39,551 bases of DNA from positions 1 through 39,551 of the forward strand of contig CALQOD010000015.1 in NCBI GenBank assembly GCA_943332105.1, given 5' to 3'. The position numbers and the translations under genes are program-made. Shown here one piece after another: positions 5,753 through 14,854 of this stretch. The notes beneath the pieces were generated by a model. It had not been told where the DNA came from, made no database searches, and saw only the letters and a program-made list of their open reading frames with translations. Position 1 is the first letter of the stretch, and each line of letters begins with the position of its first letter. Source of the DNA: Chitinophaga pinensis. Lineage in GTDB: Bacteria; Bacteroidota; Bacteroidia; AKYH767-A; OLB10.

Positions 5753-8608
5753 TTATCTAACTAGAGAAAAAAATCCTTTAAAATTATGAGATTCATTGCA
5801 CAGGTCTACTGCTGAAAATAAATAAATGTATATTCCTTCAGGAGAATCGGAACCTTTATAAGTCCCATCCCATCCTTCATTTAATGAGTTGCTTTCAAAA
5901 ACTTTATCTCCCCATCGGTTATAAATTGTTAAAGTTGCTTCTTTTGCTGAAAGTAAGACTGGATAAAAAACTTCATTCTTTAAATCTTCATTGGGGGTAA
6001 ATGCATTTGGTGTCCAAGCAGAAAACTTATTATTTACGTATATATTTCGTGTCAAAGAATCAACACATCCAAATTCGGAAGTACCAATTAGTTTTATTTG
6101 ATAATCTCCATAAATTAAAAAATCATAGGAGGGTGAAAATTCTTTTGAGGGAAATTTATCTCCAATTTGCCAAACAAAACTTGAAGCGCCCGATGATAAA
6201 TTAATAAATTCAATGTTTGATGAGAATTCACAAGGTATTGGATTAGAAACAAAATCTATGATTGGTGTCGGTTCAATAAAAACAGAGGCAGCTAAGTTTA
6301 ATGGTGTAAAACAAGCTGGGTTACTGGATGAAGTAACACCTGTTAAAATATAATTAACGGTATCAACTGTTGCAGTATTACACAATAGATTTAAACTACC
6401 ATTAACACTTTGTGCTTGAAAAGGAATATTGTCAATTAAATAATCAAAGGTGTATGGGTCAAATCCATTATAACCATTTAATACTACCTCTGCAGGGTTG
6501 TCATTAATACATACAGTGGGTTGTGATCTAATAGTTGCGGTCGGGGTTGGTTTTACGTTTATTACAGCACTTGAATTAACAAGGTTTTTACAAACAGGAT
6601 TTGAGCTACCAGTAACTTCAATTAAATTATAAGTGAAAATTCCAGTATCTGAAGTAGGGATACTAATTGTGTTACTATTTATAGGTATATTTAAATAATT
6701 TAAAGGCCCATTGTTTAAATTATAAGCAATAGAATATGATGGGTTATTCCCACTACAATTTATTGTTAATACAGGGGAAACACTATTTTGACAGATGCTA
6801 ACACTTCCTGTTATACTAGCAACAGGTAAATCAATTACCTCAACTTGCGTGCTTAAATTAAGATTTACACCACATGATGGATTTCCACTGTCATAAATAG
6901 ATATTAAATTATAATTATAAACACCAGCTTGGTTACTTGAACAATTAACAGAAAAAGTGTTCCCATTTGTTATAACCGATGGTGAAACTATACCATCTAC
7001 TGAATAAGATATTAAATAAGGTGCTATTCCGCCTATTCCGGTAAAAGTAACAATCGGCTGTGGGTCATTTTGACAAATTTTAATTGATGGACTAATTAAT
7101 GCACTAGGCAATGGTCTGATAATTACTGTATCAATTTGGTTAAGTATCCTTTTACAGTTTGGTGATGAAAGACTCTCAACACTAATTAATTTATATAAAA
7201 ATACACCTGGTAAATTTGTAGGAACAGAAATGCTAGCGACATTGTTAGTAGAGTTAATTGTCTGTATTGAACCTCCGTTAATATTATATGTGAACAAATA
7301 CGGCCCGATTGAACCGCTTCCTGTAATATCAATTATAGGTGAAGGTGAATTTTGACAATATGTTCCTCCACCAGAAATTTGGGCATTCGGTAATTCAATT
7401 ACGTTTATTATTGATGTGCCGAATGCTGAATTTGTACATGCAGGAATAGAACCACTAGTCACACTCAACAAAGAAATTGTATAAGTTCCAGGAACTTGCG
7501 TTGAAAGAGGTAATAAAACAGTGTTACTATTAGAAGTAGTTGTAATTGTTTGCGATGGACCACCATTTATAATATATGTAAATTGGTATGGAGGAGTACT
7601 ATTAGTCCCTGTAAATTCTACAGAAGGTGGTGGATCATTTTCACAAACAGTAAATGAATAATTAATTGACGCTAAAGGCTTAGGTAAGACTAACACGTTA
7701 CTTAAACCAAATACCTGGTTAGGACAACTAGGGAGACTACCACCTGATACATTTATTAAATTATATAATAGATTTCCCGGATTGTTTGTAGATACAGGTA
7801 CATCTACATAAGTATTACTTCCTGTAGTAGTAATGCTTTGCGGATTACCATTATTAATTGTATAAGTAAACGTATAAGGTGTTATATTCCCTGAACCTGT
7901 GAATCTAACAAAAACATTATTGTCATTTTCACAAACAGTAGTAGAGCCACTTAAAGAAGCAGAAGGATAATCATAAACATTAATTTGATAATTCGTTGTT
8001 GCAGATGTAGGACAGATATTTGATGTTCCGCTAAGAATACTATCAATAATAAAATTATAAACACCTACTATGGCTGGATTAAAATTCACAGACGCGTTAT
8101 TGGAATTTATATTAATAGGAGCTTGTGGAACACCATCAATATTGTAGTATATAGTATATGGCGCTAAATTAACGCCAGTTGAAACACTAATATTTATATT
8201 TAAAAGAAAGGTGGGATCACCTACACAAGCACTTATTGGACCACTAAATAATCCAGTAATATTTGGACCTTGATTGACAATTATTTGTTGTGATCCAGTA
8301 CATACCTTATTAGGAACGCAACTACTAGCATCATATATTAAATAAACTGTGTAAGTATTGTTGCAATTATAGGTATGACATACTGTATTGGCGCCTTGAA
8401 TTGTAGTTACTGGTGGTGTCCCATCGCCAAAATCCCAAGTGCAAACACCAGAAGATCCACAATCATTAGAGGTTGTATTCGTAAAAAAATAACAATTATT
8501 AGTAGGATTGTAAGTAACATTAAAACTAGCTGCACCCCTACATCCATCCGATATCGCATAATTACTATATAGGATTGCAAATAATAAGATTACTAATCTA
8601 TGTTTCAT
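5753..8608 (-). CDS. SprB-like multi-repeat adhesin with gliding-motility-type (type B) T9SS sorting domain
   Basis: The 951-residue product starts with a signal peptide (MKHRLVILLFAILYSNYAIS). A PKD-like domain follows (about 28-115, 'CTWDFGDGTPP'). Then come seven Ig-like units of about 88 residues, each opening with a 'xxCxND..P.V.FTG' strand, continuing with 'PY.FxYxING', and carrying a second Cys near its end ('PxC'). Each unit could hold its own disulfide. A second PKD-like domain (about 785-860, 'SFVWQIGD') precedes a CHU_C gliding-motility-associated C-terminal domain (about 861-951, 'TPNAFTPNEDLKNEVF', 'IYNRWGDKVFES', 'GWDGTYKG', 'GIYIYLF'). CHU_C domains direct T9SS export of large mobile adhesins such as SprB. 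Its start overlaps the preceding gene's stop by 4 nt (ATGA). A role in adhesion or gliding is inferred. Confidence 0.92.
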   Translation of the reverse strand: MKHRLVILLFAILYSNYAISDGCRGAASFNVTYNPTNNCYFFTNTTSNDCGSSGVCTWDFGDGTPPVTTIQGANTVCHTYNCNNTYTVYLIYDASSCVPNKVCTGSQQIIVNQGPNITGLFSGPISACVGDPTFLLNINISVSTGVNLAPYTIYYNIDGVPQAPININSNNASVNFNPAIVGVYNFIIDSILSGTSNICPTSATTNYQINVYDYPSASLSGSTTVCENDNNVFVRFTGSGNITPYTFTYTINNGNPQSITTTGSNTYVDVPVSTNNPGNLLYNLINVSGGSLPSCPNQVFGLSNVLVLPKPLASINYSFTVCENDPPPSVEFTGTNSTPPYQFTYIINGGPSQTITTTSNSNTVLLPLSTQVPGTYTISLLSVTSGSIPACTNSAFGTSIINVIELPNAQISGGGTYCQNSPSPIIDITGSGSIGPYLFTYNINGGSIQTINSTNNVASISVPTNLPGVFLYKLISVESLSSPNCKRILNQIDTVIIRPLPSALISPSIKICQNDPQPIVTFTGIGGIAPYLISYSVDGIVSPSVITNGNTFSVNCSSNQAGVYNYNLISIYDSGNPSCGVNLNLSTQVEVIDLPVASITGSVSICQNSVSPVLTINCSGNNPSYSIAYNLNNGPLNYLNIPINSNTISIPTSDTGIFTYNLIEVTGSSNPVCKNLVNSSAVINVKPTPTATIRSQPTVCINDNPAEVVLNGYNGFDPYTFDYLIDNIPFQAQSVNGSLNLLCNTATVDTVNYILTGVTSSSNPACFTPLNLAASVFIEPTPIIDFVSNPIPCEFSSNIEFINLSSGASSFVWQIGDKFPSKEFSPSYDFLIYGDYQIKLIGTSEFGCVDSLTRNIYVNNKFSAWTPNAFTPNEDLKNEVFYPVLLSAKEATLTIYNRWGDKVFESNSLNEGWDGTYKGSDSPEGIYIYLFSAVDLCNESHNFKGFFSLVR

Positions 8609-9924
8609 TTGTCTAACAATATTAACTTGTTATAATATGATTCACATTTTAATTCCCCAACTCCTTTATTAATGGTAGAAACACCAAACCTTGTAGTGAT
8701 AGTAACCTTTTTAATATTCATTAAATTTAAAGTAATTGGAGAAGATTTATTAATAATTGTCTTATCCCATTCAATTCCTTTATAAAAGCGCAAATAATTA
8801 TTGTATTTATTGCTTGGGTTAATTATTGTTCCAATGGAATAATAATTAAAATAACTACTAAGTTTTTCTATTTTATCGTTACCCCATGTTTGAATTTGAT
8901 ATGTTTTGTCAATCAAATTAAATTTGATAGTTAAATTATTATAACTTAATTCTTTTTCTAAAATTGAAGAAGAAACATATAAGAAATTATTATAAAATTG
9001 AATGGAGGAAGGTAAAATGTTTGCTTTTAATTGCAGTTTATAACTTTCAAGTTGGTTTAATGACAAATCGAATGAGCTAATTACTCCTTCTGTAGAATTA
9101 TTTTTCTCCATAACACCAAATAGCCATATTTTATTATTATAAAATTCTAAATTGTGTATCATAAAACTGTTTCCATTTTCATTAAAATCTAAACACTTTT
9201 CAATCTTTCCTTTTAAATTTAGTTGGATTAATTTTGGTATGAGTACTTTATTTTTTTTGCCGTATGCCAAAATGTAATATTTATTACCTGTACTAATTAT
9301 TTTTATTGCACTATTATCAGTGTATCCTTCAAATTGGATTCCTTTTGACCATAATTTTTTACCATCTTTAGTGAAGGTAGCAATATACATGAATTGATCT
9401 TCATTAAACATAGTAAAATCAAAGCTTCCAATTGGCTCTCTTTTTTTTACAAAACCAGCAATAGTTATTGTGTTATCATTATTTTCAACAATTGTAAATG
9501 GATCAAGTTCATTACCGCCCTCATTAAAAATGAAAGAATTTAAAATTTTTCCATCTAAAAATTCAATAAAATAAAATGATTCTTGGTTATTTTTACTATA
9601 TCCTTCAGCAGCTAAAAGTATACTCCCAGTTTTACTTGGAATAATTTGATTAATTACATATTTATCATTACCTGTAAATCGATATGCTTTGATAAGATTC
9701 GCATATTCATCAGTATAAATAAGGCCGATGTCAGATGTTTCATTTTTAATATAAGAAACAGGAGTAATTGTTATCCCATTAAAATTAATTGAAGGTTTAG
9801 GATTAATATTATATGAATCAACTGAAGTGTAATTTTTTAATACGGATTGACAATTACAATCTGATTTAATTATTGTAATAAAAGAAATAAAGCTTATAGC
9901 AAAATATAGTGGTCTAATCTTCAT
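8605..9924 (-). CDS. Secreted protein of unknown function, coupled to adhesin and DoxX-like genes
   Basis: This 439-residue product has an N-terminal signal peptide (MKIRPLYFAISFISFITIIKS). The remainder is rich in beta-strand-like stretches, with turns such as 'GSILLAAEGYSKNNQ' and 'NNDNTITIAGFVKK' and a 'FTKDGKKLWSKGI' motif. This resembles secreted propeller proteins that report 'data points', but I see no regular repeat or T9SS sorting domain. I do not recognise the family. The start overlaps the stop of the DoxX-like gene (TAATG), and its stop overlaps the start of the adhesin gene. Translational coupling to both suggests a shared complex or pathway. It could be periplasmic or an outer-surface partner of the adhesin (inference). 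Confidence 0.75.
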   Translation of the reverse strand: MKIRPLYFAISFISFITIIKSDCNCQSVLKNYTSVDSYNINPKPSINFNGITITPVSYIKNETSDIGLIYTDEYANLIKAYRFTGNDKYVINQIIPSKTGSILLAAEGYSKNNQESFYFIEFLDGKILNSFIFNEGGNELDPFTIVENNDNTITIAGFVKKREPIGSFDFTMFNEDQFMYIATFTKDGKKLWSKGIQFEGYTDNSAIKIISTGNKYYILAYGKKNKVLIPKLIQLNLKGKIEKCLDFNENGNSFMIHNLEFYNNKIWLFGVMEKNNSTEGVISSFDLSLNQLESYKLQLKANILPSSIQFYNNFLYVSSSILEKELSYNNLTIKFNLIDKTYQIQTWGNDKIEKLSSYFNYYSIGTIINPSNKYNNYLRFYKGIEWDKTIINKSSPITLNLMNIKKVTITTRFGVSTINKGVGELKCESYYNKLILLDK

Positions 9925-10757
9925 TATTTTGATTTAATAAAATTGTACAAATTTAATCGAGAGGTTCTATCATCAATTACATTATAGAACGCGACCATTA
10001 AAAATCCCAAACGGAATATTCCATCAGGTAGAGCAATTATTGATGAAAGTATTACTATGAAAAAAATCCATAAACTTCCAATAGCGGCAACCGTTCTCGT
10101 ATATATACCTAACAAAAGCAAAATTCCTATTATAAGGTCAGATGTACCAGAATAAAAAATAAAATCATTAACATAATTGTCAGGAATAATTTGCGATGCA
10201 ATTTCAATATGGGCTTGATTAAATCCAAAAAAACCCAATGAGGCAAGACCATGAGCTATAAATGCAGAAGAGCTCGAAAATCTGATAAAGTTATAACGAA
10301 AATCTTTTTTATCCTTAAAGTGTAAAAACAATAATAATAAAATCCAAGATATCCTTCTTAAAATTTCTGCAATTGCTAAATATGAGCCAGTTTTTAATTG
10401 ATATAAGTTTAAAACGGCTACTATAACTAATAATAAATAAATGAATGCAAACCGATATGCAATTTTGTAGCACAGATTAAACAAAAACGAAAATCCAATT
10501 ATAATGTCGAAAACACCTGCAATTTGTAATATTTTATTAGAAGAAAACATCCCCCAATTAAAATTTTCGACTAATTTTAAATGCAAAGCTTGACTTGGAC
10601 TAAAACCAAGTGAAACTAATCCGTGCCCAATGAATACGAAAAATAAAACAATACGAATATACATATCAGTATTATTTAAAATAAGAACAAATCGTTCAGA
10701 TTTCATAAAATTAGGTAATATAAAACACGAATTTAAATAAAATAAACAAATATTCAA
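9924..10757 (-). CDS. DoxX-like membrane protein with tandem internal duplication
   Basis: The full frame gives 277 residues, but ATG codons at 10706 and 10664 are better starts. The start at 10664 (MYIRIVLFFVFIGHG) gives 246 residues and places the first membrane segment at the N-terminus. The protein is very hydrophobic with about eight predicted membrane helices. Its two halves align: 'FIGHGLVSLGF...FDIIIGFSFLF' in the first matches 'FIAHGLASLGF...SDLIIGILLLLG' in the second. Both halves resemble the small four-helix DoxX-like family, so this looks like a duplication and fusion. DoxX family proteins have varied roles and often unknown substrates. It is first in an operon with a secreted protein and a T9SS adhesin, an unusual partnership. 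Function unknown. Confidence 0.75.
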   Translation of the reverse strand: MNICLFYLNSCFILPNFMKSERFVLILNNTDMYIRIVLFFVFIGHGLVSLGFSPSQALHLKLVENFNWGMFSSNKILQIAGVFDIIIGFSFLFNLCYKIAYRFAFIYLLLVIVAVLNLYQLKTGSYLAIAEILRRISWILLLLFLHFKDKKDFRYNFIRFSSSSAFIAHGLASLGFFGFNQAHIEIASQIIPDNYVNDFIFYSGTSDLIIGILLLLGIYTRTVAAIGSLWIFFIVILSSIIALPDGIFRLGFLMVAFYNVIDDRTSRLNLYNFIKSK

Positions 10758-10905
10758 AATTGCCTACTTCATTTAAAAATATCGAAATAGTAGAATTATC
10801 TGTATATATTCTAAAAATGCATTATTTGCACTTTAAATAGAACTATTACTGCCACGAATTATCTAATTAATCTAATTCTTTATACAAGATATTTTTGACA
10901 AATAA

Positions 10906-11439
10906 TTACGATTTCTTTACGTACTTCGTCAGGATAACTATCTGTTGTCCGTCAATTTTTCCTTCTATCTGTTCCGTGTTATCGTGAACTAATTTAATAT
11001 TACGAACCGCCGTTCCAATTTTAGCTTGTACCGATGATCCTTTTACATCCAACGATTTAATCAACGTTACAGAATCACCTGCTAATAAAATAGCACCGTT
11101 GCAATCGCGATGCATATCGTTGCCATCACTCTCTAAATGATCGTTGGTTGCTTGTGCCCATGCTAATAAGTCTTCATCCAGATACATCATATCAATTGCA
11201 TCTGCCGCCCATGTTTCGTTTTTCAAACGATTCAACATTCTCCATGCTACTACCTGCACATTCGGGTTCTCACTCCACATGCTGTCTTTTAAGCAGGTCC
11301 AGTGATTAGCATCTAACTCTTCTTTCTTCTCAATTTGTTTGCAGCACTTTTCACAAACAGTAATTGATTTAGCGCCTTCTGGTGCAATAGCATATTGGGT
11401 CAGGTTCTCCGATGAACCACATAGTTCACAACTCATCAT
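10906..11439 (-). CDS. yjdM: PhnA/YjdM family zinc-ribbon protein
   Basis: The 177-residue product has an N-terminal zinc ribbon (C4-x2-C7 and C29-x2-C32, with C33) followed by the PhnA domain with its 'DCNGAILLAGDSVTLIKSLDVKG' core. This matches the PhnA (YjdM) family, at greater length because of a middle insert (about 45-110). Despite its name, PhnA is not shown to take part in phosphonate breakdown. The in vivo role is unclear and a cytoplasmic location is expected. Two ATG codons stand in tandem at the start (11439 and 11436) and either could be used. A TACCTTTG box on this strand (11459-11452) is a candidate -7 promoter element just upstream. The next gene upstream on this strand is the SDR, 43 nt away. 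Confidence 0.88.
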   Translation of the reverse strand: MMSCELCGSSENLTQYAIAPEGAKSITVCEKCCKQIEKKEELDANHWTCLKDSMWSENPNVQVVAWRMLNRLKNETWAADAIDMMYLDEDLLAWAQATNDHLESDGNDMHRDCNGAILLAGDSVTLIKSLDVKGSSVQAKIGTAVRNIKLVHDNTEQIEGKIDGQQIVILTKYVKKS

Positions 11440-11451
11440 TTAAATTTTTTG

Positions 11452-11459
11452 CAAAGGTA
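11452..11459 (-). promoter_or_regulatory. Candidate -7 promoter box of the PhnA gene
   Basis: Read on the minus strand this is TACCTTTG, a perfect match to TAnnTTTG, ending 12 nt before the start codon. A TTTG box lies 23 bp further upstream, somewhat more than the usual 19, so the call is tentative. Confidence 0.35.
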
Positions 11460-11481
11460 ATTTTTTTGATGAGTAATAAAA

Positions 11482-12501
11482 TCAAACGAGCTGTAATTCG
11501 ACCAGCGACTTTGCAGTAGCTTGAATGGCTTCTTTCGCAGTAATAGGTTGAATTTTTAAATCACGTTTTAATTTATCGTTGCTGATAATCGCGCAAAATC
11601 CAAGTTCGTCAATGATCATGCGTGTTGGCTTATCAAACAGAGAGAAAATTTTCAAAAACCAATTGGGTAATTCACGAGCTTTTACTTTTTTATTGTACGT
11701 TGGAAACGCATCCAGAATAGCTTGCGCTAATTCTTTAAACCAAAAAGATTCAGAAACTACTGCATAACGCTCACCAATACTTGAATCGTTTTCTAATGCA
11801 TTGTAATGCGCCGCTGCTACATCACGTACATCAACTATCGGGAAACCTATTTTCGGCACTCCAGGAAATTCACCTTTCATCAATTTTAATATCACACCTC
11901 CACTGGTACCAATTTCTTTATTTAACAACGGACCTAATACAAATCCGGGATTGATTACACTAACTTTTAATTCAGAATGTTGCTTCGCATAATTCCAGAC
12001 ATCTTGCTCCGCCAACGTTTTACTTTTCGTGTAAGGAGAAATCATGGCACCATTAATATTGGTAAAATCTTCCTCTGTAAAATGCGTCTTGCCAGGTTCG
12101 TGCCCGTACATGATTGCAGTAATAGAAGAGGTTTGTACAATACGATAAATCTTATTTTGTAAAGCTGCTTCAAATACATGCTTTACTCCATTGCGAGCAG
12201 GATGAATCAAATCATTTTCATGCTTGGGCAAACCCATCGGGAATGGAGAAGCAACGTGTAATACGGCATCACTACCTTTCATCGCCTCTGCCCAACCGTT
12301 AGGTGAGTTTAAGTCGCAATGAAAAACAGTCAGCGATTTCAAAGCTTCTTCACCAAGTGTATTAGCAATTATTTTCTTAACCTCTTCTTCTTTCTTTTGA
12401 GAACGCGTAGTTCCTGTAATATGATATCCTCTGCGTATTCCTTCAATTGTAATATGTGTTCCGATAAATCCGGAGAAACCAGAGATAAAAATATTTTTCA
12501 T
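11482..12501 (-). CDS. Extended SDR: NAD(P)-dependent epimerase/dihydroflavonol-reductase-like enzyme
   Basis: This 339-residue cytoplasmic enzyme has the Rossmann signature GFSGFIG (G8, G11, G14), a conserved 'TSSITA' segment (T124-S126) and the catalytic pair Y157-xxx-K161. A 'VNPGFVLGP' motif follows. This is an extended short-chain dehydrogenase/reductase, closest in pattern to the DFR/3-beta-HSD-like 'aldehyde reductase' group. That group reduces or epimerises small carbonyl or nucleotide-sugar substrates with NAD(P)H. The exact substrate cannot be told from sequence. It is divergent from the PrsW unit across only 36 bp. It may be co-transcribed with PhnA. Confidence 0.85.
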   Translation of the reverse strand: MKNIFISGFSGFIGTHITIEGIRRGYHITGTTRSQKKEEEVKKIIANTLGEEALKSLTVFHCDLNSPNGWAEAMKGSDAVLHVASPFPMGLPKHENDLIHPARNGVKHVFEAALQNKIYRIVQTSSITAIMYGHEPGKTHFTEEDFTNINGAMISPYTKSKTLAEQDVWNYAKQHSELKVSVINPGFVLGPLLNKEIGTSGGVILKLMKGEFPGVPKIGFPIVDVRDVAAAHYNALENDSSIGERYAVVSESFWFKELAQAILDAFPTYNKKVKARELPNWFLKIFSLFDKPTRMIIDELGFCAIISNDKLKRDLKIQPITAKEAIQATAKSLVELQLV

Positions 12502-12537
12502 GGTGATTGTATGTTATATTAATTATTATTTTTAGTC

Positions 12538-12741
12538 ATGCGAAATACCACGAAGCTCAAACAGATTTTGCTAAAGTATGCAATTACTTTAACGATGGAT
12601 GATGATGGACTTTTTACTTTAGCAATTGATGATAAACACCAGCAAGAAGAAAATGTTTTTTTCGAAGGAAAGAGTTATGCAATTGTAGTGGATAAAGCCC
12701 ATCGATACATGAACAAGAAAATAAAATCCGATTTACAATGA
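12538..12741 (+). CDS. Small protein coupled to the PrsW protease gene
   Basis: This 67-residue product (MRNTTKLKQILLKYAITLTM...) has no signal peptide and no recognised domain. It has a basic start, an acidic middle (DDDGLF, DDKHQQEE) and a basic tail (HRYMNKKIKS). Its last 4 nt overlap the start of the PrsW gene (ATGA), implying translational coupling. Such a partner could be a substrate or regulator of the protease (inference). The 5' spacer to the divergent SDR gene is only 36 bp. Confidence 0.65.
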   Translation: MRNTTKLKQILLKYAITLTMDDDGLFTLAIDDKHQQEENVFFEGKSYAIVVDKAHRYMNKKIKSDLQ

Positions 12742-13439
12742 ATCATTATTTAACGCTTTTGGGTTTAGCAATTGCACCAGGTTTAGCAATTGCCTATTAT
12801 GTTTTCTGGCAAGACAAATACGATCGTGAACCATTATCGTTAATCGTTAAATCGTTCTTTTTAGGAGTAGCTAGTATTATTCCTGCTATCATTCTGGAAT
12901 TAATGTTTAAAGAAACAGGACTATCAGCTTCATCAACTAATATCCTCGAAGGACTAATAGCATGTATTGTTGGAATTGGTTTGATGGAAGAAGGATCGAA
13001 ATATTTTTTCACGCGACGATTCGCTTATCGTTCGGAACATTTCAATGAACCGTTTGATGGAATCACCTATTCAGTAATGGTGAGTATGGGATTTGCAACA
13101 GCAGAAAATATCATGTATGTAATGCAAAATGGTATGACCGTCGCTTTTCTTCGGATGTTTACAGCAGTCCCGGCACATGCATTTTTTGCAGTTATCATCG
13201 GATATTTTTTAGGGATACAAAAGTATTATGATAAAAGAGGATTTGGTACTATTGGTTTGATAGCCGCTTCTGTATTACACGGACTCTATGATTTCTTTAT
13301 TTTTAATGGAGATAACTTTGGGATTTATGGAGGTGCATTAGCATCGTTGATTGTTGGATATTATGTTTCTAAAAAAGCAATAATGCTACATCAACAAGAC
13401 TCGCCCTTTAAACCTGATGAAAGTCAAACAGGGTTTTAA
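12738..13439 (+). CDS. prsW: PrsW-family intramembrane metalloprotease
   Basis: The 233-residue protein has about seven or eight membrane segments and the PrsW motifs: E84-E85-xx-K88, F119...E123-N124, H147 in 'PAHAFF' and H181-xxx-D185 in 'LHGLYD'. In Bacillus, PrsW cleaves the anti-sigma factor RsiW. Bacteroidota homologues are common and their substrates mostly unknown. Length is typical. All expected catalytic and metal-binding positions are present, so it is likely active in the cytoplasmic membrane. It is translationally coupled to the 67-residue protein before it and is convergent with the T9SS protein that follows, with 2 nt between their ends. Confidence 0.88.
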   Translation: MNHYLTLLGLAIAPGLAIAYYVFWQDKYDREPLSLIVKSFFLGVASIIPAIILELMFKETGLSASSTNILEGLIACIVGIGLMEEGSKYFFTRRFAYRSEHFNEPFDGITYSVMVSMGFATAENIMYVMQNGMTVAFLRMFTAVPAHAFFAVIIGYFLGIQKYYDKRGFGTIGLIAASVLHGLYDFFIFNGDNFGIYGGALASLIVGYYVSKKAIMLHQQDSPFKPDESQTGF

Positions 13440-13441
13440 AT

Positions 13442-14854
13442 TTATTTCTCAATAATAAATTTCCTCGAGAAGACTTTATTATCCGAATAAAGCACAATAA
13501 AATATAAACCATTAGGTAAGTAAGAAAGGTTTAAAGAGCAGTCGGAATTATTATAAAGATCACCCGAATAAACACATTGATTATTGGCATTGTAAATTTT
13601 AAAAGGAGCACCCTTTTTTGCAATCCCTTTTGCATTCAGGGTAAACACACCACTGTTAGGGTTAGGATATATGGTAAGGCTAAATGGATTATTAACTTCA
13701 GAAATACCAGTGGTAGAATAGACCATTCCTAAACTATCGGTTTTAACGATGTATAGGCCAGCAGGCGCCATAGTTGAAACACCACAGAAGATATATCCCT
13801 TGTCCTTTGTTTGCCGTACACAAGAGGAAGAGTTATTAAAGCTCGTCCCTCCTGCTTTAAATTGTCTTGACCATAGGGTGTCGCCCATGGCATTTGTTTT
13901 TATCAGGAAAACACTTCTTTCAAAATTAATATTTTCACATTCTCCCGTAATTATATATCCTCCATCATCTGTTTGTTGAAGAGATGTGGGCACAGGACGG
14001 TAATTAAAATTATAGGTTTTTGTCCAAGTGGTGTCTCCGTTACCATTGGTTTTTATTAAATAAATCTCATAATTTGTACTACCTTGAAGTACCGAAACCA
14101 TAGCAAAACCACTATCAGTCGTTTGAATTACTGCTTGTCCAACTTCTACATTTACTTTATCGTATCTTTTTGTCCATATCGTATCACCGAAGGCATCGGT
14201 TCTAATCATATAGATATCACTAGACGTAGTAGATACTGCAATTTCTCCTACAATAATGAAATTACCATCAAATGTTTTATTTATTCCTCTCGCATCGGAA
14301 CCAAATGGAGTAGGGTATACTTTATTGGAAAGTAAAACACCATTATTTAAATAGGATTGAAAAAAAATATCTGACGTTTGTGAGGCTTGGTTATAAAAAC
14401 CAGTTATTCCGTAAATGGCGCTGTTTATCGAAGCCATGCTATTACTTCCACATGGGTAAGTTAATCCTATACCGGCTGAAAATTCCTTTGTCCATATCGT
14501 GTCTCCATAAGGATTGAGTCGCAATAGTGAGGCTTTAATTGATGTAGCTGTTGAACCACAAGCTGAATTAACCATAAACCCACTGTCTGGTGTCTGTTCT
14601 ATATATCCTCCACCGCCTTGACCAGTGCCATCAATTATTTTATACCATTCCATCGAACCAAATGAATCTAGTTTTAATATTAAAGTACCACTAATTGTTC
14701 CTCTTCCACTTAAAACATATCCTCCGTCAAACGTTTCTTGAACACAAGTTGCTAATCCCATTCCCAACGTATCAATTACTTTTTCAAAGGTAATTTGTGC
14801 TTGTAAAGCAGTGCTTATGAAAACAAATAAAAAAGCTAGTATTGATTTATGCAT
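13442..14854 (-). CDS. Secreted repeat protein with T9SS type A sorting domain
   Basis: The 470-residue product has a signal peptide (MHKSILAFLFVFISTALQAQ). The body is made of about six or seven imperfect units of about 55 residues with 'QTxDxGyxxxG', 'IKTNxxGDTxWTK' motifs. This resembles the neighbouring seven-repeat protein but is diverged, and probably forms a beta-propeller. The C-terminus (about 395-470, 'LTIYPNPNSGVFTLNAKG' to 'YLPNGLYFIVLYSDNKVFSRKFIIEK') is a T9SS type A sorting domain. It should be exported to the surface. No enzyme motif is seen, and the ligand is unknown. It ends 2 nt from the PrsW gene, with no terminator visible between. Confidence 0.9.
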   Translation of the reverse strand: MHKSILAFLFVFISTALQAQITFEKVIDTLGMGLATCVQETFDGGYVLSGRGTISGTLILKLDSFGSMEWYKIIDGTGQGGGGYIEQTPDSGFMVNSACGSTATSIKASLLRLNPYGDTIWTKEFSAGIGLTYPCGSNSMASINSAIYGITGFYNQASQTSDIFFQSYLNNGVLLSNKVYPTPFGSDARGINKTFDGNFIIVGEIAVSTTSSDIYMIRTDAFGDTIWTKRYDKVNVEVGQAVIQTTDSGFAMVSVLQGSTNYEIYLIKTNGNGDTTWTKTYNFNYRPVPTSLQQTDDGGYIITGECENINFERSVFLIKTNAMGDTLWSRQFKAGGTSFNNSSSCVRQTKDKGYIFCGVSTMAPAGLYIVKTDSLGMVYSTTGISEVNNPFSLTIYPNPNSGVFTLNAKGIAKKGAPFKIYNANNQCVYSGDLYNNSDCSLNLSYLPNGLYFIVLYSDNKVFSRKFIIEK

